Part shown: in pieces, positions 20,642 through 32,970 of the stretch
Numbering within the stretch: the stretch's first letter is position 1
How the letters are laid out: each line of letters opens with the position of its first letter
DNA from: Mauremys mutica
Taxonomy: Eukaryota > Chordata > Testudines > Geoemydidae
Reading direction: 5' to 3'
DNA length: 64,000 bases
Assembly (NCBI RefSeq): GCF_020497125.1
Contig: NC_059089.1
Location: 29,220,282 to 29,284,281, forward strand
Notes under the pieces: model-generated
What the model was told of the DNA's origin: nothing
Databases searched by the model: none
Seen by the model: the letters and a program-made list of their open reading frames with translations, nothing else
Translations under genes and position numbers: made by a program

Positions 20642-22774
20642 GTAAGTTTGTGATTCTCATTTGATTTGAATTTTAGCAGCTTGTAATGCAGAGCTTGTGG
20701 AAATCTATTTTTGTTTATGTGCAGGTGAAATATCACAAAAGCATCACAAATAGCCTGGGAAAATAAGATTCTTACGTTGAATTTGAAAATTATAATGTCT
20801 TAAATCTATTTTGAAGTGGATATTTAATATCTTTGCTTGCAGACCTTTCACTCTAATCTAAATCTTCTCTGCCAGTCTGTTGAAAAATAGTGTGTATCTA
20901 GCATATACCCCCCCTCCCCCAAAAGCCTGTTTTGTTGATATTAATTGGAGGTTGACAAAAGAGCAGCACTGTGTTTTTATAATTGATTGATATTTTTTTT
21001 GTGTGTGTTTATTAGTGGGGTGGGGTGGAGAGGTTGAAGTTAAAAATTGAGGTATAATTTTATAATTGAAGAATCCCTGCCTACAAAATCCATGCTAATT
21101 TATTTTGTTTAAGATTTTTCTTCAAATCTAGGCATGAAGTGAACATTTTTACTTTTAATGAAGGAAGAACTTGGATACTGCATAAATTAACAGTGTATAA
21201 GTTATTGAAACACTGTCATTGACTATAGATAGGCAGAATGAAATTGTCCAAGTTGATACAGGGAAACTGAGGGGGAGGGGAAGAGGGAAAAGCTGTATTT
21301 TTACTCTTAATATAGGAAGGAATCTGGAATATCTTATTAGATAGCACTGTGATTTTAAGATAGTAGAAAGTGTATTAATTGATAAGTATGCCGATTATGT
21401 ACACTGGAAGATTATTGTTCAGCAGTACAGTTGTGAGAAGACCAAGGATCAGATTTTTTTATATATATATATACACACACACACACACGTATTTTCTGTA
21501 CTAATTCAAGGTATTATCTCTGATGATTAATAATAAAAGAAATAATCATAAGAGGGCAAATGAACTGTTGTCTACTCAACAGACTATTTGCACCCTACTG
21601 AAAGTATTTAGGTCATTATTTGAAAAACTATCTGCAAATTTTTATTCATGGGTCCAAAGTACAGTAATTTAGGACAAGTGGCCTTAATTTTTGGTTTGTT
21701 TGTTCTTTATCTGTTTGACATTTTGGAAAATCTACTTGTGGTATCACATATGGTAGAAACAAATTTTTTTTTCTGTCACAATCATAACTGTGGCTAGAAT
21801 TTTGGTGATGTGGTGATGGTGTTCACAGTAATTGTGAATTTTAATAAAGTTTGTGACCCGCTACAGTGGTCACTCCTGTGGTCCCAGTTCCTTGCTCTGG
21901 GCATTGCAACCTGGCCCACGTGGTGACAGCGCCCCTCAGGTCTGTAGATGAAGACAGAGGGGCGGATGTGCCAAACCTGAGTGATGTGGCAACCTAGTGC
22001 GCAGAGTTACAATGCTTGGAGCGGGGAGACGGGTCCAGCCCATGGGACAGGAGCTGCCACTTAGTGAGTTTGCTCTTCTGTCCTTCCAGTCCCCTGAGGC
22101 CTCCCCTCCTTGGTGGGGTGGGCTTGCTCTCTAGTCTCCCCTCTTCAACACCCCTCTCTCAGCCTTCCCTCCTTGCTGGGCTGAGCCACTCTTCAACACG
22201 CCTTTTCCCACAGCCCTCGGTTATGGACTTTCCATGACTATGGATTTTTTTTCCCAGCACCTGTGCTATGAAATTGACTAAATTGTGTGTGACAAAATCG
22301 TAGCTTCAGGCATATTTTTTCGATCTTTTCTACTTAGTAAATATCAGTTCTCCTAACATTAGGTTTTAAATGTTAAATAATGGCTGACATGGAGCTGAAA
22401 TTGAGGGGACAATTTTGTCTGTCATGAAATGTGGTTTAACTTTTCTCCTTATTAAAATCCCTGTAATTCTTCAGGCTTTTAAAAACAAAATATTGAATCA
22501 ATGCTTTTTTTCCCCGAGCCTGTTCACTTCTTGAACAATTTTATTTTCTGCTGGGGATTTCTACCCTTAGTGCAACAAAGCCTGATCTACCCTAGAATTT
22601 CTCCCTAAATTACCACTGGTGCAACTACAGCAGTGGTAGCAATAACAGGAGATCTTGTGTAGACAATGCACCAGCAGCTGCTGGTGTTTTTACTTATATG
22701 TGTTCTTGTCCTGCTCTGATCATGGTTTGCGTATTGTATTTTAATCCAGTTACTTATAAGCATTTGTTCTCACA
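20642..22774. other. intron sequence, mostly unassigned
   Basis: It contains a simple (AT)n/(AC)n run at about 21462-21488 and a C/T-rich block at 21870-22240 with a short ORF (22016-22237) of low-complexity Ser/Leu/Pro composition. No family is recognised. Confidence 0.35.
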
Positions 22775-22950
22775 AAATTCTTCTGAGGTAAATAGTATTA
22801 TATCCATTTTGTTGATGAGTAAACTGAGGTATAGAGAAGTGACTTGCTCTAGGCCGCACAGTGAGTCATTGGCAGAGCTGGAAATGGAGCTCAGCACCCT
22901 TGACTCCCAGTCCTCTACTCTAAATGCAGCACACACTGCCTCTCTGTACA
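22775..22950 (-). repeat. MIR-type CORE-SINE remnant, antisense
   Basis: TATCCATTTTGTTGATGAG, AAACTGAGGTATAGAGAAG, GACTTGCTCTAGGCCGCACA and GGCAGAGCTGGAAATGGA follow the reverse complement of MIR. Confidence 0.85.
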
Positions 22951-23597
22951 TGCACCACACATTTCCAAATTTATTAGTTACTTAAATAACATACATACTA
23001 AATAGGCTTTAGTCTGGATGTCATCATGGAAATTTGGCAAGTCTGATATAAGAGTCTCATGAGCTACAATTTCATAAAATGTTTAAATAGTCAAAGCAGC
23101 TTTTACAGTTGATTGATATACTCTAGTTCAATCACAACTTATTGAGCTTGATGCAGTAATAACTTGGTGAAAATGTATGTCGCAAGTTGTGTGGTAGGTC
23201 GGACTGGTCCCTTCTGGCCTTAAATCTATGAATACATGAATTTATAAAAAGCAGTCTTTAATGATCCAAAAAATGAGTGAAAAAAATCAGTTGAAATAGG
23301 AAGGGAAGTAAAGGCAAATTATAACCAAAATAATCTTCTTGTACCTGATTTTAATTGTTTTATTGTTTTATTATTTAGAAATCCTTATAGACATAGGCTG
23401 AACAACTCTAGTGATCAGCTTGATTCCTCCTTAATATGTTCAGAGAATAAATTACTTATACGTATACATTAGTTTTTAATATGCATTCAGTACAGTATTT
23501 CTGAGTACATGTACTATATTTAGAATAACATGCTGCTCATTTAAAAATCAGATTTCTTCTACCTCATCCATCTATCTATCTATCTATCTATCTATGT
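22951..23597. other. intron sequence with a CR1 tail and a tetranucleotide run
   Basis: A CR1-type 3' tail (GGTCGGACTGGTCCCTTCTG, GCCTTAAATCTATGAATACA) lies at about 23188-23243. An (ATCT)n microsatellite lies at about 23568-23596. Nothing else is recognised. Confidence 0.55.
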
Positions 23598-23974
23598 GGG
23601 CTGTTGATTAATTATAGTTAACTTAGGCGATTAACTAAAAAAATTAATTGTGATTAATTGCAGTTTTAATTGCATTGTTAAACAATAGAATACCAATTCA
23701 AATGTATTAAACATTTTTGGATGTTCTACGTTTTCAAATATATTGATGTCAGTTACAACACAGAATACAAAGTGTACACTGCTCACTTTATATTATTTTT
23801 ATTACAAATATTTGCACTGTAAAAATGATAAACCATATTTTTCAATTCACCTCATAGAAGTACTGTAGTGCAATCTCTATCATGAAAGTGCAACTTGCAA
23901 ATGTAGCCTTTTTTTGTTACAAAATTGCACTCAAAAACAAAACAATTCAAAACTTCAGAGCCTACAAGTCAGTC

Positions 23975-24190
23975 TTACTTCTCGTTCTGCCATTCGCTTA
24001 GACAAATAACGTTGTTTACATTTACGGGAGATAATGCTACCCACTTCTTATTTACAGTGTCACCAGTAAGTGAGAACAGATGTTTGGATGGGACTTTTGT
24101 AGCTGGCATTGCAAGGTATTTACGTGCCAGATATGCTAAACATTCGTATGCCCCTTCATGCACCATTCCAGAGGATGTGCTTCCGTGCTG
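23975..24190 (-). pseudogene. hAT transposase C-terminal (dimerisation) remnant, left arm
   Basis: The minus-strand reading contains YLARKYLAMPATKVPSK, LFSLTGDTVNKKWVALSP and VNVNNVICLSEW, the order of the hAT C-terminal dimerisation domain. It is the inverted counterpart of the right-arm remnant at 24640-24855. Confidence 0.8.
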
Positions 24191-24362
24191 ATGACACTTG
24201 TTAAAGAAATAATGTGTTAATTAAATTAGTGACTGAACTCCTTGTGGAAGAATTGTTTGTCTCTGGCTCTATTTTACCCATATTCTGCCATATATTTCAT
24301 GTTATGGTAGTCTCGGATGATGACTAAGCACATGTTCATTTAAGAGCACTTTTGCTGCAGAT

Positions 24363-24632
24363 TTGACAAAACGCAAAGAAGGTACCGATGTGAGATTTCT
24401 AAAGATAGCTACAGCACTCAACCCAAGGTTTAAGAATCTGAAGTGCCTTCCAAAATCTGAGAGGGATGAGGTATGGAGCATGCTTCCAGAAGCTGTAAAA
24501 GAACAACACTCCGATGTGGAAACTACAGAATCTGAACCACCAAAAAAGAAAATCAACCTTCTGCTGGTGGCATCTGACTCAGATGATGAAAATGCACGTG
24601 CATCAGTCTGCACTGCTTTGGATTGTTATTGA
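24363..24632 (+). pseudogene. hAT transposase central fragment
   Basis: The reading includes TALNPRFKNLKCLPKSERDE and, later, SEPPKKKINLLLVASDSDD, typical of ZBED-like hAT transposases just ahead of the dimerisation domain. It lies in the spacer of the palindromic element, in the same direction as the right arm. It has no start, zinc finger or catalytic core. Confidence 0.8.
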
Positions 24633-24639
24633 GCTGAAC

Positions 24640-24855
24640 CCGTCATCTGCCTGGACGCATGTGCTCTGGAATGATGGTTGAAGCATGAAGGGACATATGA
24701 ATCTTTAGCGCATTTGTCATGTAAATAACTTGCGACACCAAATACAACAATGCCATGTGAAAACAAGTTCTCACTTTCAGGTGACGTGAACAAGAAGTGG
24801 GCAGCATTATCTCCTACAAATGTAAACAAACTTGTTTGTCTGAACAAGAAATAGG
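24640..24855 (+). pseudogene. hAT transposase C-terminal remnant, right arm
   Basis: Around 24751-24850 the + strand reads SLSGDVNKKWAALSPTN, then VNKLVCLNK, the hAT dimerisation motif. It continues the 24363-24632 fragment but is separated from it by stops and shifts. Confidence 0.75.
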
Positions 24856-25205
24856 ACTGAGTGGACTTGTAGACTCTAAAGTTTTACACTGTTTTATTTT
24901 TTAATGAAGTTTTTTTTTGTACATAATTCTACATTTGTAAGTTCAACTTTCATGATAAAGAGACTGCACTACAGTACTTGTATTAGGTGAATTGAAATAC
25001 AATTTCTTTTGTTTTTTTACAGCGCAAATATTTGTAATCAAAACTAAATATAAAGTGAGCACTGTATACTTTGTAGTCTGTTATAATTGAAATCAATATA
25101 TTTGAAAATGTAAAAAAAATACAAAAATATTTAAATAAATGGTATTCTATTATTGTTTAACAGTGCGATTAATCACGACTAATTTTTTTAATCACTTGAC
25201 AGCTT

Positions 25206-25320
25206 TAATATATATGTGCGTGTGTGTGTGTGTGTATATATATAGATAGATAGATGGACCTTTGGTCTGACCCGGTACGGCCTTTCTTATGTTCTTTTAT
25301 TTATATATATATATATTTGT
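25206..25320. repeat. simple repeats flanking a CR1 3' tail fragment
   Basis: A (TG)n/(TA)n/(GATA)n run at 25207-25251 is followed by TGGACCTTTGGTCTGACCCG and GTACGGCCTTTCTTATGTTC (25252-25296), the CR1 3' terminus seen at 13119. An (AT)n run follows. Confidence 0.75.
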
Positions 25321-25498
25321 TCCCCACTCAAGTGAACACTGGAGTAAAAGGGATGGCCTTTGTGCTGTGTCCTTGTGTTGGCTCACTGCAGGCTAACGAC
25401 AACACCATTCACTGGGATAGGTTGCCTCCATCTGTGTCCATAACTGAGTTGGGTATGTAGGTTCCAGAAATCCTACCATTTAGCACCTCCCCTTAGAG

Positions 25499-25809
25499 CA
25501 GGGGTAGGCAACCTATGGCACGCGTGCCGAAGGCGGCACATGTGCTGATTTTCAGTGGCACTCACACTGGCCGGGTCCTGGCCACCAGTCCGGGGGGCTC
25601 TGCATTTTAATTTAATTTTAAATGAAGCTTCTTAAACGTTTTAAAAACCTTGTTTACTTTATATACAACAATAGTTTAGTTATATATTATAGACTTGTAG
25701 AAAGAGACCTTCTAAAAACATTAAAATGTATTACTGGCACGCGAAACCTTAAATTAGAGTGAATAAACGAAGGCTTGGCACAGCACTTCTGAAAGGTTGC
25801 TGACCCCTG
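25499..25809. mobile_element. hAT-type MITE
   Basis: The terminal inverted repeats are CAGGGGTAGGCAACCT (left) and AGGTTGCTGACCCCTG (right). The 8-bp duplications are CCTTAGAG (25491-25498) and TCTTAGAG (25810-25817), with one mismatch. It is about 311 bp and non-coding, with an AT-rich interior. Confidence 0.85.
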
Positions 25810-25817
25810 TCTTAGAG

Positions 25818-27240
25818 GATACGGGTTTTTCTTTTCTCCAGGGAAATCTGGATGGAATTACCAAGACAACAGCACTCTAGCAAAACTAATATTTATTATA
25901 AACAGAGAGAAAATGGAGTTTTAAAAAATGGCTTGCCTAACATATTTAGATTTATACTTCTCATATACTAAACTAGATACAGCTTTTTTTCCCTCAGAGG
26001 GAAAAAAAGCAAGTGAATAGCTTACCTCCTGTGAAAGCAATTCAGTCTCTGACTCCTCTGATGAGCCTGTCAGCATCATTTGTTGTCTAGAAATAAAGGT
26101 CTCCCTTCCTCCCTCAGCCTCTCTTTCCCATACCACCTGATCCAAGGAAGTGATCCATGCTTTCCAAACCAATTTTTATCAGATACAACTACACACACAA
26201 AATGGGGGAACATACATGTACATGCCTTATCCTGCAGAAGAGTGACTCAGTAGTGATTGTTAGCTTCCATTTCAGAGGCCTAACAAAATACTTCAAAACC
26301 TACCTTTCAGAGACCATGTTGTCTGTTGGTATCTGTTTTTGGTCAAGCCTTTTGTTAAACCCCTGAAAGTCAGGTTTTTTTCCTTTTGTTATGAATCCTG
26401 GACAGGTCCCCAGACCCTCTTTCACAACTTACAAACTAGAGGTGGGATTTTCAAAAGTGCTCCGTGTTGGCCGTATACTGCTTACACATTGAGTACTTCT
26501 GAAAATTCCATGCTTTGAGTCTGAAACAGCATGTAAAGCAAATTCTAGCCATAGACCCTCCACAATTCCATGTGCAAAGTGGACTTCTTTGACCTTGCCT
26601 TCTTCAGTATGAACATAGAGTAGTGTGTATATATAACAGAAAATAGCCTACAAAACTACATTGCACACACAATTCTTCCCTGAGGGAGAGTATGAAAGGG
26701 AGAATGAACTACAGGTGACAGATATTAACTACATCACTTAATGTACTACTGAAAGGCGCTTAGATACTACAGTGATGAAGGCAGGAGAAGAACCTATATA
26801 GAATTACCTACAGAAAATACATTGAAAGACCATTAAGTTGCAGAGTCAACAAAAGCAGTCAGAAGCTAGAAAATGCCAATATTAAGGTTGCATATGCCAC
26901 TTTAATATGATCTCCCTTGTGTATATGCATTTTGATACAGATTTTTAATTATATAAAGACATATTATTTTTCCACAGAACCTCTGCCTCATTCAGTGCAC
27001 AGGTTGGATGGGGCTTACTGAGTGAGCAGCTTATTGAGTATTTTATCCTAGTCAATGTGTGGCACCATACGCTATTTACTGTGTGCTGTTCAAAATTTGC
27101 TTTAAATACAGAATTATTAATTTTCTCATAGCTTTTCTGTGACTTGTCACTGTAGTATTTGAGTTTCACAAATGTAAATTCATTTATCTCCCCAAAAAAC
27201 ACACCTGCTCAATGATGATTCCCTCTTTATAGTTACATTT
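25818..27240. other. intron sequence, nothing recognised
   Basis: No exon or repeat identified. The short ORFs on both strands look like chance. Confidence 0.35.
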
Positions 27241-27460
27241 TGAGACCTATCAGTTCGTTAGTTTTTAATCCATTTAATGTGTGCCCTGTTGATTTTGTAT
27301 TGTTCAAGCTTTTTATTCAAAAAATTGTGCGGTACCCAGTCTAATGCCTTACAGAAGTTTAAGAATATTACCTCAGCACTGTTACCTGTATCAACCAAAC
27401 TTGTAATCCTATCAAAGTAACCTGATATCTCTTTTCTATAGGATTTATTTTTCATTAACT
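27241..27460 (-). pseudogene. CR1 LINE RT fragment, antisense
   Basis: The minus ORF 27258-27455 contains NFCKALDWVPHNFLNKKL, a diverged version of the CR1 RT block (DFxKAFDxVPHxxLxxKL). It is old and truncated. Confidence 0.65.
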
Positions 27461-27479
27461 TGTAAAGCTTTGTATATGG

Positions 27480-28200
27480 TTTAAGCTTGTGGAAATCTAC
27501 TGGAGGGGTTCTTAAAGGAAATAATAATTAAATACATGGAGTTAAATGGAAAAGTGTATGAAATTCAACACGGGTTTACCAAAAGTAGATCATGCCAGAT
27601 TAACTTGATGTTTGTTTGATAAGATTAGATCTACTGCATTTCCCTAACTGGATTTCAGCAGAGCATTTGATACCATATAATCTGGGAAATTAGTAGTTAA
27701 AATGGGGATTAATACAAGAATTGTAAAATGGGTATGGAACTGGCTAAAGGGGAGAGAACAACTGGTTGTACTGAAAGGAGATCTGTCAGACTACTGGGAG
27801 ATTACTGGTGGAGTTCCTCAAGGATCGGTCTTGGAACTAATCTTTTAAAATAATTTTATTATGTTGGCACAAAAAGCAGGCTTGTGCTACTGAAATTTGG
27901 TGATGACACAAACTTGGGAGGTGTTGTCAATAGGGAGGAGGATCAGAATATTGTACAAGAAGAACTGGATGACCTAGAGGACTGGAGTAATAGAAATAGG
28001 GTGAAATTTTATAGTACAAAGTATAAGTTTGTGCACTTAGGGACTAGTAACAGAAGTTTCTGCTATAAACTATGGGGGTTTTAGTTAAAAATGACAAAGG
28101 AGGAGAGAGACCTGAGCTTATTACTTAAGGACTATGAGTCACCAGTGTGGGGCAGCTGTGAACAAGGCAAATACTAGCAGGAGAAAAAGGACCTCCTGGG
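27480..28200 (+). pseudogene. old CR1 LINE RT fragment, sense
   Basis: In broken frames, the order is a QHGFTKSRSCQINL-like block near 27565, DFSRAFDT-like near 27650, GGVPQGSVL near 27812 and the active-site variant KFGDDTNLGG near 27893-27922. The region 27884-28084 corresponds to the palm/thumb. It is much more diverged than the CR1s at 11.5 and 46.4 kb. Confidence 0.75.
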
Positions 28201-29094
28201 CCCCAGTTTGGAGTGGGTGCCCCACCCTGCCTTCACTAACTTTGATTTCTCCTGACCACCGGCGAATAGAAGCTGCTGTTTTATGAGCAGTTAGTAATTT
28301 ATGCTTGATTTAACTTGTATCCAAAACAAGCTAACAGACGTGCTCCTGGCTTTCAGTTTAAGAGCAGTAATATGTGTAGGCCTTTGCAAAAGTATTTTAA
28401 GAAGATTCACATGCTGCCATATCCCAAATGCTTCTACCATTCTGTCACATTTCTGGCCAACTGCCCCTTGCTGGACACCCACAGACTGCTGTGAGGGGAA
28501 TCCAAACCTCTGGTCCCTGGATCCTGGAGAGTTTTAACTCTCTGGAGTCTGAATGAAATCCAGATACTGCTCCAATCTTGGGGTTCCTAGGTATACTCTT
28601 GGGGTACAGACTTTTTATCTAGCACCGCCTTCTGAGAGCTAGGACCCACTGTCTAACTACCTAGTCCCTCTGGGCCCAGCATTGACCCTTAGACTTCCTT
28701 GGACTTAAACACACGCTCTCAGAACTCCACCCCAAAAATGTGAAGTTTCTGATTTAATAGTGTGTCTCCAGAGGCATGCAGTAGTTATGAAGAATTTAAC
28801 ATACACAGACATTTTGCACAAGTCTAACGCATTTGCTCTTTTCCTTAATTATATAAAGCACAAGAAAGTGTACAAATTATACAAAACAAATCCTACACAC
28901 ATTTCCCTGCCTCTGTTTTCTCACCACTCCAGGTTGGGGTCAGAAATCCTTGGATTGTCCAGAGTCCTTTTGCTTCATTATGTGGTTTACATGCTGGAAC
29001 GTGGAGCTTTCTTCCCCCTAGGTTACCTTGCTTCCTTAGTCCTGGTCTTATGTATAGTGAGATGTTATTAAAACCCTATTTACCATAAATCAAG
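28201..29094. other. intron sequence, unassigned
   Basis: No family recognised. The ORFs at 28301-28537 and 28760-29071 show no motif. Confidence 0.3.
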
Positions 29095-29423
29095 TTCTTT
29101 TTTGAGTGCTTGCTTGTGTCGTTTCCATTCTAGATGTGTGCGAGCCCACGTGTGTGGCCGTTGGAGATTTTTGCCTTAGTGGTACCCATAGGGCTGGCTC
29201 TAGCACCCTCTAGTGTGCTGCACCCATGACACAGTATATCAGGTGCTGCTGGCCCATGCCCTCTCAGTTCCTTCTTACCGCCTGTGGTGGTCAGTCGGAG
29301 CGCTTCTCTTGCTTGTCAAGAGCTAGTGGTTTCTCCCATTGGACTTTGGGCCTTGGTTCGATTGTAGTTCATGTTAAGTAGTTAAGTGCATAGTTAGCTG
29401 ATAGTTAGGATCCCAGTGGGACT

Positions 29424-29612
29424 TTGCCCCATGCAGGGCATGCTCGAGCTCCCGGGTTTAAGCCCTGCTCGGTCTGTGGCAGTCCTATGTCTGTGAGTGT
29501 CCCCCACGACAGTTGCCTTAAATGCTTGGGGGAATCACACATCATGGAGCGTTGCCAGATCTGTAAGAATTTATCGGCCTCGCACCCAGAAGGAGAAGGA
29601 CATTTGCCTTAG
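29424..29612 (+). pseudogene. DIRS copy 1, N-terminal gag-like fragment with Cys motifs
   Basis: A short open frame contains CSVCGSP and then CLKCLGESHIMERCQIC, Cys-x2-Cys pairs that look like a zinc-binding region of the DIRS gag-like protein. It is cut by a stop after the codon for proline at 29609. Confidence 0.6.
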
Positions 29613-30155
29613 GACTCCTGATGGAATCTGCTCTCCGCCCAGCTTCCGAGCCCTCTATGCAGGCCATACCGAGTACTTTGGCCTCTGTGTGCAGTGTGCA
29701 GCTGACACCTGGCTCCTCTCGGCACTGTTTGCCGTTGCCGGTGCTGAAGAAGAAAGCGAAGAAGTGCTCACTGGTGTTGAGCAAGGGGGCCCAGAGTTCA
29801 TCCGATTGAGGGACCAGGCCTGTCCACCAACCTTCTCCGGAACAGTGCGAGCATGCCTCTGCGGCTGGGGCTCTTAGCCCTCTTAAAGGTCCATCACTGA
29901 CTCTGGTGAGAGGTATGGGACCCACCATCCTACCTGCACTGTTGCATCCGAAACCCAGGCACAGAGAGAGCACTGGTCTCCACCTGCTCCTATGATGTCT
30001 CTGGTTCCACAGGACCATGCTAAGGTTCCTCAAGAGGGCAAGCAAGCCGTTAAGACCCCTCCGGGGGCAGGACAGCACTGTAGGTCGCTGGACAAGCAAT
30101 CCCGTGGCAGGTCACAACTGCGCCGCAGGTTGCCAAAACTCTCCTCCTGGATGTT

Positions 30156-30346
30156 AAGTATCAGAGGTAGCCGTGTTAGTCTGGTTCTGTAAAAGCAGCA
30201 AAGAATCCTGTGGCACCTTATAGACTAACAGACGTTTTGCAGCATGAGCTTTCGTGGGTGGCATCCGACGAAGTGGGCATTCACCCACGAAAGCTCATGC
30301 TGCAAAATGTCTGTTAGTCTATAAGGTGCCACAGGATTCTTTGCTG
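30156..30346. mobile_element. short palindromic Penelope-like unit (copy D) inside the DIRS gag
   Basis: Same design as copy C: inverted GGCACCTTATAGACTAACAG and CTGTTAGTCTATAAGGTGCC halves, and a centre with CCGACGA, GTGGG...CCCAC and GAAAGCTCATGCTG. The 13-bp duplication CCTCCTGGATGTT is at 30143-30155 and 30347-30359. The nucleotide after the stem III GCT is G here, which a hammerhead cannot cleave. Confidence 0.8.
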
Positions 30347-30862
30347 CCTCCTGGATGTTGTTCGCCAGTGTGGGGTTGACACTCCCCATATTATGACTGG
30401 CGCTGTTCGCCCTATTGCCAGTGTGTGTCTAGATGTCGATCCCGGTCACTGGCACCGTGGGACTGCTCCCCCTCATGTTACCAGTCTCCCAGCACTGGTT
30501 CTCCCTGATATAGCCATCGGTCACTTACGCCTAGTCGGTGCTCACTGGTAGCCACGACCAGCAAGCAGACCCAGGCATTGACGGTTCCTCTCTGGTTGCC
30601 GAAGAGTGGTTCCTCTGGAACAGAAGCCCAGTTCAGCCCATCGCCCCAGTCTCCGCAATGGGATTTGGCATCGGAAACTGCTCTGCCGTCCACAGCACCA
30701 CAGTGGCAGCAAGGCCAGTGGCCAACACAGTGGCTGTAATGGGGAGCATGGGGCATTCTGGTGATGACGATGCCCCCTTTTCAGCACACATCAGTGGCCG
30801 CGTCAGAGTGAAGATCGACTGCTCCACTGGCACCGGGACTGGAAGCTCGCTCCGAGGTTGAG

Positions 30863-31408
30863 GTGGAGGATCCGGTGCCCACCCCTAAACCTCCCTTTCC
30901 AGCGGCTGCCGAGCCCTCAGCGCCTCCACCGATAGCAAGGGCCGCCTCTTCCCCAGACGAGGCGGTCACAGGACCTTCCAGGGCCAGCCCCCCGGATGAC
31001 TTTAAAGAACGCCAAGCCCTTCTCAGGCAGGTGGACGAGAACTTCGGGCTGGAAGTGCACAAGGTGGCTGAGCAGGAGGACTCCCTTTTCAATGGCTTCT
31101 CAGCCTGCAAGCCCGCCTGGATCGATCTACATGTACATGATGGGGTCCTCAAGATTGCTAAGGCTCTGTGGCAGATCCCATCCTCTATCCCACCCACCTC
31201 AAAATGGGCTGAGAAAAAGTACTTTTTGCCGGCCAAAGATTTCGAGTACTTGTATACCCACCCTCCCCCGACCTCACTAGTGGTGTCAGTGGCTGATGAG
31301 AAGGACAAGCAGATCCCCACCACCTCAGTCCCCAAGAACAAAGAAGCCAAGAAACTTGATGTGTTTGGGAGAAAAATTTATTCAACAGCAGCTTACATTT
31401 CTGGGTGA
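30863..31408 (+). pseudogene. DIRS copy 1, central gag-like ORF
   Basis: 181 codons. A Pro/Ala-rich N-terminal stretch (TPKPPFPAAAEPSAPPP) is followed by a more structured part with KIAKALWQIPSSIPPTSK, KYFLPAKDFEYLYTHPPP and a basic end. This matches the capsid-like part of DIRS gag by position and by partial similarity to the DIRS gag C-terminus in copy 2. The later gag part continues in another frame at 31613-31948. Confidence 0.65.
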
Positions 31409-32333
31409 TGAACCATCAGGTCCTGCTGGGCTGATACAATTTTAACCTCTGGGACAGCCTCCAGAAGTTCCAGTACTCCCTTCCTCAGGGTCAGGCTCAG
31501 GAGTTTGGTACCCTGGTAGAGGAAGGGACCGCAGCAGCCAGATGCTCCCTGCAAATGGCATGAGACGTGGCAGACTTGGCAGCGGGGATGGTCGCATCGG
31601 CTGTGGTATGCAATGCAGCTCCTGACTCCAAGCGGCAGGCCTTTCCCAGGAGATGCAGGCTCAATTCAGGACCTCCTCTTTGACGGAGTTGGGCTTTTCT
31701 CCAATCAAACGGATGCCACGCTACACGGGTTGAAGGACACTAATGCTACCCTTCGCTTGTTGGGCATGCATACCCCTCAGTCTGCCAGAAAGCCATTCCG
31801 GCCTCCACAACCGTTGAGGCCTTGGCAAGCCTGGCAGTCTGCAAGGAGAAGGGACATCAGGTTTAGCCATCGCTGCCCTTTTTCCTCTCAATTGCCATGC
31901 CAGCCTGGACCCACTAAGCAGCCAGAGAGCCAAAAGCGATCATTTTGAGGGTGCGCTCGAGAGCGATTCCTCAGTCAGCCGGCCAGATCCTGCCTGTCCT
32001 TTCCTCAGCCGCCTTTCTCCCTACGCTCGGCCCAGTCACGGGTTATCTTCGACTGCAGGGTCCTGGACATAGTAGCTCGGGGCTATACCCTGCAGTTTGT
32101 GGATACCCCTCTGGCTTCCCCATCTCTCTTCAGGGACCCTTCTCACAAGAAACTCCTGGTTCAGAAGGTTGACAAGCTTCTGCAGTGAGGGGGCTGTGGA
32201 GGTGGTTCCTTGGGCCATGGAAGGAAGAGGATTCTATTCCTGATACTTCCTAATCCCGAAGGCCAAGGGAGGCCTCAGACCCATCCTGGACCTGCGTGGC
32301 CTAAACAAGTCTTGTGGAACTTCAACTTCTTGA

Positions 32334-32756
32334 ATGGTCTCCCTGGCCTCCATTATCCCCTCCCTGGATCCGGGGGACTGGTACACCGCTCTCGACTTAA
32401 AGCACGCTTACTTCCATGTCTCCATATTCTCAGGACACAGATGGTTCCTGCATTTCTTAGTCGCAGGGTGCTGCTTCCAGTTCACAGTGCCACCTTTTGG
32501 CCTGTCTTCAGCCCCCAGGGTGTTCATGGAATGCGTGGTGCCAGTAGCGGCTTATCTCAGATGTCAGGGGGTCCAGATCCCTCTGTACCTCGACGACTGG
32601 CTCATCAAGGGCTCATCTCCGGGACAGATGTGGAGAAGCCTCGATCTGGTATGCTTCACCTGCAACGACCTGGGCATGTTAATAAACACAGAAAAGTCGA
32701 CGTTAACGCTGAACCAGCGCATGGAGTTTATTGGAGTGGTTCTCAATTCCACGTGA
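32334..32756 (+). pseudogene. DIRS copy 1 reverse transcriptase core
   Basis: 140 open codons from MVSLASIIPSLDPGDWYTAL through LPFGLSSAPRVF-like (here PPFGLSSAPRVF) to the catalytic LYLDDWLIKG at about 32581-32610 and MLINTEKSTL. These are the fingers-palm motifs of the DIRS RT; the aspartates of the YxDD box are kept. The frame stops at 32755. The upstream block giving a PILDLRGLNK-like motif is shifted. Confidence 0.9.
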
Positions 32757-32970
32757 GCCAGGGCCTTCCTTCCAGAAGCACGCTTTCAGGCCATAGTGGA
32801 TCTCATTGCCCACATAGGAGACATCCCATCACCATGGCCCACACTTGCCTGCGGCTGATGGGGCCACATGGCAGCATGCACGTACGTGGTCAGGCATGCC
32901 TGGTTTCATCTGCGACCCCTGCAAAACGTGGCTAGCAATGGTCTACATTCCCAGCAGGCAACCCCTAGAT

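Larger units (their letters stand above)
23598..25205 (+). mobile_element. palindromic hAT element with long inverted arms
   Basis: The left arm (about 23598-24200) is a diverged inverted copy of the right arm (about 24630-25205). Both outer ends carry GGCTGT, ATTAAT, AATAGAATACC and ACAAATATTTG(C)ACTGT motifs, and both inner ends carry the same transposase C-terminus in opposite orientation. The spacer holds another transposase piece (24363-24632). The terminal motifs match the fragment at 11266. No convincing 8-bp duplication was found, so the outer ends are approximate. The copy cannot encode a full transposase. Confidence 0.7.

Noticed and set aside
29542..30099. 185-codon minus ORF
   Set aside because: A shadow of the DIRS gag-like region on the opposite strand, with no recognisable motif.
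32210..32935. 241-codon ORF as an independent gene
   Set aside because: It is an alternative frame over the DIRS RT. The RT motifs, including the YLDD box, are in the frame of 32334-32756.
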